This document shows positions 1 to 4,900 of a stretch of DNA of 6,757 nucleotides, piece after piece. The notes beneath the pieces were generated by a model that saw nothing but the letters and a program-made list of their open reading frames with translations, was not told the DNA's origin and did not search any database. This DNA is from Nitratiruptor sp. (lineage in GTDB: Bacteria; Campylobacterota; Campylobacteria; Campylobacterales; Nitratiruptoraceae). Numbering within the stretch: the stretch's first letter is position 1; each line of letters starts with the position of its first letter. The stretch covers positions 1-6,757 of the forward strand of contig WGBB01000007.1 in the NCBI GenBank assembly GCA_015494505.1, given 5' to 3'. Both the position numbers and the translations under genes were made by a program.

Positions 1-1
1 A

Positions 2-745
2 GGTGCGATAAATATTGTTTTCGCAACTTTCCAGGATAAAGATAGACTCGCATCGCTGCAACCTTTAGCCACCGTGTATATCCCGACTATCAACAAGCGC
101 TTCGTACCTCAAGCAAGCAGCTCCATCTATTTTGGCGGGGTAGATTACTTTGCCCAACTTCGCACCCTGCACGATTTTTATTCCGGCAAAACGGCACTCT
201 TTTATCTCGAAGACTCGCCTTTATCCCAACTTTTAACCGGCTATTACCAAGAAATCGAACCGCAAAGCAGACTCTTCGGACTCAAGAAATCTGACAAAAA
301 CGTAGCAAAGTATCTTAGAAAAAACTATGCTCTCAATCATATCGCAACCCTTTTTAATACACCTCTTATAAAAACCGCTATGATTGCTTCACAGATGAAC
401 TATTACAACCTTGCTCCCAAAGCAAAACTCTCCACACAAATAAATCTCAGTCCAAAACTTTTTGCACTCTTGCAACCAAAAGCACGCGAAGGATTCGTCT
501 TTGCAAATGCCGTCGTCCATCTGCCTTTGGAAGTAGCTGCTAATGCCTCACTCATGGAGATTCAAAGCGATTTTGACTGGCTAGGCTATGCGCTTTTTGT
601 AGGTGTTGACAACATTTTGGCCTCAAGAGGTATGCAAAAGAGTGTTGCGGAAAATTTCATAGATAATCAGATTCGTTACGATACACAGCTGCTACGAATG
701 CATCGATACGGTTTGCGGCCTCTGGAAAGTCAGGAGAGTTTTTGA
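2..745 (+). CDS. Partial hypothetical protein, probably periplasmic-binding-type (5' end outside window)
   Basis: The frame is open from the left edge to the TGA at 743-745, giving 247 visible residues, so the true start lies outside the window; the GTG at 74 is internal. I do not recognise the gene with certainty. The visible part has alternating short hydrophobic strands and helices: INIVFATF near the start, a YFGGVDYFAQL segment, TALFYLED, NTPLIKTAMIASQM, then LSTQINLSPKLFALL. This is the rhythm of a type I periplasmic-binding fold (LpoA/LppC-like), and similar proteins of unknown function occur in Campylobacterota. The C-terminus (DFDWLGYALFVGVDNI, then a charged helix) would close the second lobe. 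No transmembrane segment is visible; any signal peptide would be in the missing part. It converges on the ybgC gene and overlaps its end by 16 bases. The coding call is secure; the fold is an inference. Confidence 0.8.
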   Translation, partial: GAINIVFATFQDKDRLASLQPLATVYIPTINKRFVPQASSSIYFGGVDYFAQLRTLHDFYSGKTALFYLEDSPLSQLLTGYYQEIEPQSRLFGLKKSDKNVAKYLRKNYALNHIATLFNTPLIKTAMIASQMNYYNLAPKAKLSTQINLSPKLFALLQPKAREGFVFANAVVHLPLEVAANASLMEIQSDFDWLGYALFVGVDNILASRGMQKSVAENFIDNQIRYDTQLLRMHRYGLRPLESQESF

Positions 746-1101
746 AAAAGTTCCAAAAAATAGTCCGGTATCCGTGCCGGACGATTATCTTTGAGACAAA
801 CAAGCGTCACATCCATTTCGAATAATATCTCGCCATTACGCACGATGCTTTGACGGAGCGTAGCGCTTACGCGAGAAAGTTTCTCAAGCTTCGTCTTTAC
901 CTCTACTATATCTCCAAAATATGCAGGCTTATGGTATGTCGCACAAATTTTTTTGACCACAAAGTGATACTCGTTATATACGGGGCTCTTACCGGCCCCG
1001 AAAAACAGCTCACTGCGTGCTCTTTCGCAAAAATTGAGGTATTTGCTATGATAGACTATCCCGCCAAGGTCGGTATCTTCGTAATAGACCCGTATTTTCA
1101 T
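730..1101 (-). CDS. ybgC: YbgC-family acyl-CoA thioesterase (hotdog fold)
   Basis: A 123-residue single-domain hotdog thioesterase that hydrolyses acyl-CoA thioesters in the cytoplasm; in proteobacteria YbgC is linked to the Tol-Pal envelope system and phospholipid metabolism. The N-terminus carries the family signature YYEDTDLGGIVYHSKYLNF followed by CERARSELF. Asp11 is the expected catalytic aspartate and His18 the conserved histidine. The rest shows the usual long sheet (FVVKKICATYHKPAYFGDIVEVKTKL). Length is close to the usual 125-135 residues. Its ATG shares one base with the TAA of the DUF481 gene upstream (TAATG), and there is no clear Shine-Dalgarno sequence, so translation is probably coupled to that gene. 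It is the last gene of the ribBX operon. Its 3' end overlaps the convergent plus-strand gene by 16 bases and contains a terminator-like hairpin. The exact substrate cannot be read from the sequence. No tol genes are nearby. Confidence 0.93.
   Translation of the reverse strand: MKIRVYYEDTDLGGIVYHSKYLNFCERARSELFFGAGKSPVYNEYHFVVKKICATYHKPAYFGDIVEVKTKLEKLSRVSATLRQSIVRNGEILFEMDVTLVCLKDNRPARIPDYFLELFQKLS
755..782 (-). terminator. Intrinsic-terminator-like hairpin inside the ybgC 3' end
   Basis: Read on the minus strand, GTCCGG and CCGGAC form a 6-bp GC-rich stem with an 8-base loop (arms 777-782 and 763-768). After two bases comes a run of six T (760-755). This has the form of a Rho-independent terminator, but it sits 25 bases before the ybgC stop codon, inside coding sequence. 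It is the only terminator candidate I see for the ribBX operon, which has no intergenic space of its own at this end. The stem is short, so efficiency is uncertain. Confidence 0.5.
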
Positions 1102-1808
1102 TACCAGTCGACGACGAGTGAAACCATAAAAGTAGTGTCGGTTTTTTTCTTGCTTGCAGGTGGCTCGTTTTGATAGTCGAGCTTGTAGCTTACTCCCAGT
1201 GAAAGATTACCGTTTATCTTGGAATAGATCGAAGATTTTGAGTATAAGAAGTAGTTGCTCATATTTGAAAATTTGGTTCTGATGTTGGCATCTTCTACGA
1301 ATTTGAGGTTATCATAGATTTTGTATTCAAAAAGCAATCCCGCTCGCCCGGCTGTATAGCTGTCGGTATCGCCGTTATCGTACTTGTCGCGTTCAAAAAG
1401 AACGTTCGCGTTGGTCGTCAATGACATCTTATCCGTTTTATACACTAGATACTCAAGACCCGGACCGGTATAGAACTGATTGTCGAACCCGGAGAATTTA
1501 TCGTCTTTGTAGCCGATGAGATAGTTGAAGCTCAGACGCTCACTAAATTTGTAGAAGTAGTTAAGTTCTGCAAGCCAGGCATTCTTTGTCTCCGTCCCGT
1601 CGGTTTGAGCGTAACCCGCTTCCAGATCAAGAGCCAGCTTATTGAGCTGATCGATCTCCTTTTCTCCATGAAAATCGAGACCGAAAGATTTGGTATCGGT
1701 GTTACCACCTGTTTGAATATAGGATAATTCCGTATGTGTCTTGATCTCTCCTGCACTGAGACTAACCGCCACAAGCGCAGCAGCTGCACTAACCGCCAAA
1801 AGTTTCAT
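1101..1808 (-). CDS. DUF481 (YdiY-type) outer-membrane beta-barrel protein
   Basis: A 235-residue exported protein of the DUF481 family, predicted to form an outer-membrane beta-barrel; function unknown. Residues 1-19 are a Sec signal peptide (Lys2, then an Ala/Val/Leu core, cleavage likely after Ala19). The family motif ELSYIQTGGNTDTKSFGLDF follows directly (27-46). Alternating amphipathic strands rich in Tyr/Phe/Leu run to the end, for example YFYKFSERLSFNYLIGYKDD. The end is typical of the family: YKLDYQNEPPASKKKTDT, then a last strand ending in Trp, as expected for recognition by the BAM complex. The ATG abuts the ribBX stop directly (TAGATG), with a strong AAAGGGGAG ribosome site inside the ribBX end, so it is co-transcribed. 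Why a barrel sits between riboflavin synthesis and a thioesterase is not clear. Confidence 0.9.
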   Translation of the reverse strand: MKLLAVSAAAALVAVSLSAGEIKTHTELSYIQTGGNTDTKSFGLDFHGEKEIDQLNKLALDLEAGYAQTDGTETKNAWLAELNYFYKFSERLSFNYLIGYKDDKFSGFDNQFYTGPGLEYLVYKTDKMSLTTNANVLFERDKYDNGDTDSYTAGRAGLLFEYKIYDNLKFVEDANIRTKFSNMSNYFLYSKSSIYSKINGNLSLGVSYKLDYQNEPPASKKKTDTTFMVSLVVDW

Positions 1809-2837
1809 CTACTCCCCTTTGATCTCTATCTCTTCAATGATATCGAGGCCAAATCCTCCCAAACCTACGAACTCTCTCCCTTTTTTGGAAGTAAGTAGTC
1901 TGATATTGTGTACACCTAGGCTTTTTAGGATCTGAGCGCCGATCCCAAACTCCTTGGTCTGGTCGGCAGCTTTTTGGCTCTCGAGAAATATGAGCACGCC
2001 GCTGTTTTTTTTGAGATAGTCTATCGATTTCATTATCGTCGAGTAGAGATTTTTATTGAGGAGTAGCTCCCTATCTTGCAAAATATTGTGAAATTTTACG
2101 TTTGCAGTACCTTTGGCCGAATAAAAAACAATCGCCGTATGCACCGCACCCGTATGGTCCTGAAAATCTTTTCTCGTCACTTTGACACCGAAAAATTCGA
2201 TCTCTTGGGAAGCTATCTCTTTAACAAGCAATTCGTTTTGGAGGCGGTACTCCACAATATCGGATATATAGACGATTTTGAGATTGTGTTTTTTTGCGAA
2301 CTCTTCCAGTGCATCGCGCCTGGCCATAGTACCGTCGGGATTCATTATCTCGCATATCACAGCTGCCGGCTGCAAGCCTGCCAACTTGCACAAATCCACA
2401 GACCCCTCCGTATGGCCCGTGCGCACCAGCACCCCACCCTCTTTGGCTACAAGGGGAAAGATATGACCGGGACGTACGAAATCTTCGGGAGTGCTCACGG
2501 GACTTGCCAAAAGCTTGATAGTCATATCACGCTCATACGCAGAGATCCCTGTCGTCGCCGCCTTTGCGTCCACGCTGACGGTGAAGGCGGTCTCGTGTGC
2601 CGAATCGTTCTTTTGTACCATAGGTGTAAGCTCTAGGCGCTTGGCGATTTCGGGCGTAAGAGCGACGCATATGAGGCCTCTTGCTTCTGAAGCCATGAAG
2701 TTGACTTTCTCGGGCGTGCTGAAAGTCGCAGCATAGACCAGATCGCCTTCGTTTTCTCTATCTTCATCATCGATCATGACGACCATATTACCCTTTTGTA
2801 TCTCTTCGATCGCTTCTTGGACTCTTTTGATAGGCAT
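1809..2837 (-). CDS. ribBA: 3,4-dihydroxy-2-butanone 4-phosphate synthase with degenerate GTP cyclohydrolase II-like tail (RibBX)
   Basis: The N-terminal RibB domain (about residues 1-200) converts ribulose 5-phosphate to 3,4-dihydroxy-2-butanone 4-phosphate plus formate, a riboflavin precursor step in the cytoplasm. Its signatures are complete: DDEDRENEGD (23-32) binds metal and substrate, RPGH (122-125), TGHTEGSVDL (140-149, catalytic-type His141), and CEIMNPDGTMAR with Glu163. The C-terminal part (about 203-342) aligns with RibA, ending in GIGAQILKSLGVHNIRLLT. However, it has no cysteine at all, whereas GTP cyclohydrolase II needs three to hold zinc, and the LRQEGRGIGL region is missing. 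It therefore matches the RibBX architecture of Proteobacteria, and GTP cyclohydrolase must come from another gene. I chose the ATG at 2837 (342 residues) because GGAG lies five bases upstream. The GTG at 2843 overlaps that GGAG. It is often annotated as bifunctional RibBA. Confidence 0.95.
   Translation of the reverse strand: MPIKRVQEAIEEIQKGNMVVMIDDEDRENEGDLVYAATFSTPEKVNFMASEARGLICVALTPEIAKRLELTPMVQKNDSAHETAFTVSVDAKAATTGISAYERDMTIKLLASPVSTPEDFVRPGHIFPLVAKEGGVLVRTGHTEGSVDLCKLAGLQPAAVICEIMNPDGTMARRDALEEFAKKHNLKIVYISDIVEYRLQNELLVKEIASQEIEFFGVKVTRKDFQDHTGAVHTAIVFYSAKGTANVKFHNILQDRELLLNKNLYSTIMKSIDYLKKNSGVLIFLESQKAADQTKEFGIGAQILKSLGVHNIRLLTSKKGREFVGLGGFGLDIIEEIEIKGE
1812..1820 (-). promoter_or_regulatory. 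Ribosome binding site of the DUF481 gene
   Basis: AAAGGGGAG on the minus strand lies three bases before the ATG at 1808, inside the last codons of ribBX. It fixes the start of the DUF481 gene and implies that ribosomes finishing ribBX can reload here. The 14 bases from this site into the second codon of the gene (1816-1803) are identical to those at the YSC84 start (3800-3787). Confidence 0.75.
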
Positions 2838-2860
2838 ATGCACTCCGTTTTTTTGCAGAT

Positions 2861-2869
2861 ATTATATCA
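2861..2869 (-). promoter_or_regulatory. Extended -10 promoter of the ribBX operon
   Basis: The minus strand reads TGATATAAT, a perfect extended -10 (TGnTATAAT), 23 bases before the ribBX ATG. Transcription would start near 2854, leaving a leader of about 17 bases that carries ACGGAG. No convincing -35 box is visible, which an extended -10 tolerates. The leader is far too short for an FMN riboswitch, so classical flavin feedback is unlikely here. Confidence 0.65.
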
Positions 2870-2935
2870 ACTTATACAAATTTTCGGCACGATTCGATTT
2901 TAGCACCACCCACAAATGCGATACCAACTAGCTTC

Positions 2936-3148
2936 TTATCGTAAAAACTCGTTGCCGCACGCTTTGCAGTGCCAGTTGGGAGCATCCACACTGCGGGCGA
3001 TGCCCCTTAGGATTATCTCTCCCTTTTGTTCTTTTTCTAAAAGTTCTTGATTAGGATGCAGTCCATAGACTATCGGAACGATATGACGATTGGTACGGCA
3101 GTACTTGCAGCGGGGACGAAAAGGTTTTTTGCGTTTTATTCGTGCCAT
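2936..3148 (-). CDS. Small zinc-ribbon protein of unknown function
   Basis: A 70-residue basic protein with two CxxC knuckles: CKYC at 14-17 and CKAC at 60-63. Between them lies a conserved-looking core (HIVPIVYGLHPNQELLEKEQKGEIILRG), and Trp58-His59 precedes the second pair. Four cysteines at this spacing indicate one zinc-ribbon site. Small proteins with the same PIVYG, a Glu/Lys helix, GEI-L-G and WHCKACG pattern occur in many bacteria without assigned function; I infer this from memory of the pattern. The very basic N-terminus (MARIKRKKPFRPR) could contact nucleic acid. The ATG lies inside the last codons of the YSC84 gene (13-base overlap) and has no purine-rich ribosome site, so translation is probably coupled. 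It should not be taken for a ribosomal protein: the spacing does not match L33 or L36. Confidence 0.82.
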   Translation of the reverse strand: MARIKRKKPFRPRCKYCRTNRHIVPIVYGLHPNQELLEKEQKGEIILRGIARSVDAPNWHCKACGNEFLR

Positions 3149-3792
3149 GCGGAGTAGCGGTTGATTTTATCTTTGAGTATCTGAACATATTGGTTATTGT
3201 GACGGCACTTTCCTTGGAGGATGAGATAGATTTTTGTAGGGTCGCATCGATACGCTTGCGCCATCTTGTCAAAATCGACTTCCAGTTTCGCACCGGCTAG
3301 CGCCACTCCCACATACGCACCCATACTCCGAGAATAGGATAGTATCTGGGCACTAAAATCGGTTCCCACACTGGCCGCTCGACCCACCGGCCCTACTGCC
3401 AACGAGGCATCGGCAGCAAGAGTAAGCGTACCGTTAAGAAGTTTTTGGACACTTGCCATATCGGTAAAAATGAGCACCACGTCGATACTCTCCAACCCTA
3501 TCTGCCATCCTATGCTAGCTCCGTAAAGTTTGATAAATATCGGGTCGCTCCACCCATCTTGGGTGCGAATGAGCAAAACACCTTTGCCGTAGCGAGCACC
3601 CGCTATGAAACCACCGCGTATGAGGTCCGGGATGATAGCGATAGCTTTTGCTTGACGCAAGAGTTTGGGAGGAATCTGCTCTTCGGGAATCGCCATAAAT
3701 CTATCGAGGGCAGATGCACTCTTGATTACGATACTATCTACATTTGCAAAGGAGAAGCAAAAAAGCAAAACCAAAAGCGCAAATTTTTTCAT
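3136..3792 (-). CDS. Exported YSC84/SYLF-domain (lipid-binding type) protein
   Basis: A 218-residue protein with a Sec signal peptide (Lys2-Lys3, Leu/Phe core, cleavage likely after Ala16), so it is exported to the periplasm. Cys12 is not in a lipobox (LLFC has Phe at -1), so it is not an obvious lipoprotein. The mature part is one SYLF (Ysc84) domain, about residues 23-190: SASALDRFMAIPEEQIPPKLLRQAKAIAIIPD-type opening, GGFIAGARYGKGVLLIR (60-76), W81-SDP, GASIGWQIG (91-99), and the closing YSRSMGAYVGVALAGAKLEVD (153-173). SYLF domains bind phosphoinositides in eukaryotes; the role of the bacterial exported forms is unsettled. Two cysteines in the mature chain (183, 196) could form a disulfide. 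It is first in a two-gene unit with the zinc-ribbon protein and is read from an extended -10 at 3818-3826, with AAGGGAG three bases before the ATG. Confidence 0.92.
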   Translation of the reverse strand: MKKFALLVLLFCFSFANVDSIVIKSASALDRFMAIPEEQIPPKLLRQAKAIAIIPDLIRGGFIAGARYGKGVLLIRTQDGWSDPIFIKLYGASIGWQIGLESIDVVLIFTDMASVQKLLNGTLTLAADASLAVGPVGRAASVGTDFSAQILSYSRSMGAYVGVALAGAKLEVDFDKMAQAYRCDPTKIYLILQGKCRHNNQYVQILKDKINRYSAWHE

Positions 3793-3813
3793 CTACTCCC
3801 TTTTGAGATATAG

Positions 3814-3819
3814 TATAAT
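3814..3819 (+). promoter_or_regulatory. -10 box for the DUF234 gene
   Basis: TATAAT on the plus strand lies 27 bases before the proposed ATT start at 3847, which would give a leader of about 20 bases carrying AAAGGGGA. There is no TG extension on this strand and no clear -35 box. It overlaps by two bases the -10 box of the oppositely directed YSC84 gene, within the palindrome TATAATTATA (3814-3823). Confidence 0.5.
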
Positions 3820-3826
3820 TATAACA
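3818..3826 (-). promoter_or_regulatory. Extended -10 promoter of the YSC84 gene
   Basis: The minus strand reads TGTTATAAT, a perfect extended -10, 25 bases before the YSC84 ATG. The predicted leader is about 18 bases with AAGGGAG at 3802-3796. It shares the central bases of the palindrome 3814-3823 with the plus-strand -10, so polymerase can probably melt this site in only one direction at a time. Confidence 0.6.
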
Positions 3827-3835
3827 AAAGCAGGT

Positions 3836-3843
3836 AAAGGGGA
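3836..3843 (+). promoter_or_regulatory. Ribosome binding site that points to an ATT start
   Basis: AAAGGGGA is followed after three bases by ATT at 3847, the same core (AAAGGGG) and nearly the same spacing as the DUF481 site. No ATG, GTG or TTG lies in this frame until 3913, where no ribosome site precedes the TTG. Confidence 0.55.
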
Positions 3844-3846
3844 CCG

Positions 3847-4755
3847 ATTAAACGCAAATTTATTGAGTTTTACCGCCATTTTCCGCGCAAAGATATTGAG
3901 CGCGCTATCGAATTGTATGCAATTTTCGGCGGATACGAGGAGTATTGCGATTTCGACGCTTCGCTGCTGCAAAATCTCCAAAAGTTGCTAACCCGCTATG
4001 AAGAGATTACCGAAAACCTCACACTCATAGACGAACATCTCCTCTCTACCTTTGCCACAGGTGACCGTAAAATCGACAGCGCCATCAAAAAGAGTTTTAC
4101 AAACGACGCCACAGGCTATAAAAGTTTGCAACATTTTATCTCCTCGCAACTCTTGCAACCTATCCATTCACGAGAAAAGCTCCCGCCCAAAATCCATCCC
4201 AAACAAAAACGCAAAAAAGAGCTGCGCCGCTATAAAATCCAAAACAAAGTGCGTTTTACCAAACCCTTTCATCGCTTTTGGTACCGCTACATCTATCCTG
4301 CGCGCGATCTGATTTTGTCCAAAAAGCACGAAGAGGTATTGCACTTCATACTGAACGATCTGGACAATTTCGTCAGCCTCACGTTCGAAGAGCTCTCCAA
4401 CGAACTGCTCAAAGAGCGCTTTCCCGATGCGCTCACAAGCGGTAGCTACTGGGATCGCAAAGTGGAAATAGATCTTTTATTGGAGCTGCCAAAGGGCGAT
4501 GTGATAGTAGGCGAATGCAAATGGAAAAACTCTAAAATCTGCAAAAAGACCCTCACGTCACTGCAAAAAAAGGCAGCCATCGCAGGCTTTACTCCCCGTT
4601 ACTACGCCCTCTTTTCCAAAAGCAGCTTCTCCAATGAACTGCTCAAAAACCGCGAGCCCAATATCTTGCTCTTTGATCTGGAGGATTTCAAGGAGTGGAG
4701 CGAAGAGGAGGTCTACAAAAAACGGGAGAAGAAGCCCTACTCTTTCGAATTTTAA
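3847..4755 (+). CDS. Stand-alone DUF234 protein with PD-(D/E)XK-like core; probable ATT start
   Basis: A 302-residue protein of the DUF234 family, usually found as the C-terminal part of archaeal-type ATPases; here no P-loop ATPase is present. Function is not established. Residues 2-28 (KRKFIEFYRHF to AIFGG) look like a real helical N-terminus; TGDRKIDSAIKKSF follows near 71-84, a basic linker at 118-132, then the DUF234 region: FHRFWYRYIYPARD (141-154), SYWDRKVEIDLLL (200-212) and VIVGECKWK (219-227). Asp209, Glu223 and Lys225 fit the D...ExK core of PD-(D/E)XK nucleases, so a nuclease-like fold is plausible but activity is unproven. I place the start at ATT 3847 because the conserved-looking N-terminus and the AAAGGGGA site require it. 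The frame is closed by TAA at 3835. The nearest standard start, TTG 3913, would remove 22 residues. It is divergent from YSC84 and convergent with dnaE. Confidence 0.8.
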   Translation: MKRKFIEFYRHFPRKDIERAIELYAIFGGYEEYCDFDASLLQNLQKLLTRYEEITENLTLIDEHLLSTFATGDRKIDSAIKKSFTNDATGYKSLQHFISSQLLQPIHSREKLPPKIHPKQKRKKELRRYKIQNKVRFTKPFHRFWYRYIYPARDLILSKKHEEVLHFILNDLDNFVSLTFEELSNELLKERFPDALTSGSYWDRKVEIDLLLELPKGDVIVGECKWKNSKICKKTLTSLQKKAAIAGFTPRYYALFSKSSFSNELLKNREPNILLFDLEDFKEWSEEEVYKKREKKPYSFEF

Positions 4756-4775
4756 AAAAAAGTTCCTCTACTTGG

Positions 4776-4889
4776 AAGGGTGCAAACGAGTTCTCCTTCC
4801 ACGCGGTTGCCCACGACGGGTACCCCGAAGCTATCGCTATTCGACCCGTCGGGTCAAAGCGTGTCAGTCAAACTGTTTGCACCCTTTTT
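4776..4889 (+). terminator. Long folded intergenic element ending in a T-run; terminator, small RNA or dispersed repeat
   Basis: A perfect 12-bp inverted repeat (AAGGGTGCAAAC at 4776-4787 and its complement at 4875-4886) encloses 87 bases. The pairing extends by two G-U pairs outward in the plus-strand RNA. Inside, CACGC/GCGTG (4800-4804, 4859-4863) and CGACGGGT/ACCCGTCG (4814-4821, 4844-4851) nest in register, giving one long rod. On the plus strand the outer stem runs into T5 (4885-4889), as in an intrinsic terminator for the DUF234 gene. It lies between two convergent genes and codes for nothing I recognise. The loop is unusually long for a simple terminator, so an independent small RNA or a mobile palindromic repeat is also possible. 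Confidence 0.6.
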
Positions 4890-4900
4890 GGCATTTTCTA

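Noticed and set aside
2076..2636. A 186-codon open frame on the plus strand antisense to ribBX
   Set aside because: It lies wholly opposite the strongly conserved RibB domain, its translation shows no recognisable motif or domain, and it has no ribosome site that I can see; it is a shadow of ribBX.
2838..2843. GTG at 2843 as the ribBX start
   Set aside because: It overlaps the GGAG ribosome site. The ATG at 2837 has the proper five-base spacing and gives the usual RibB N-terminus.
2838..2860. FMN riboswitch ahead of ribBX
   Set aside because: The predicted leader is about 17 bases, and none of the conserved RFN element is present upstream.
2870..2990. A short minus-strand frame overlapping the end of the zinc-ribbon gene, with a protein-like tail (KKLVGIAFVGGAKIES)
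   Set aside because: It is only about 40 codons long, starts inside the zinc-ribbon gene without a ribosome site, and matches nothing I know. Chance is a sufficient explanation.
4776..4886. Folded gap as an integron attC site
   Set aside because: The repeat ends (TGCAAAC and GTTTGCA) do not fit the RYYYAAC and GTTRRRY core sites, and no integrase or cassette is near.
4776..4889. Folded gap as SRP (4.5S) RNA
   Set aside because: A hairpin of suitable length is present, but the invariant GGTCAGG and GGAAG...GCAGCC apical core is absent on both strands.
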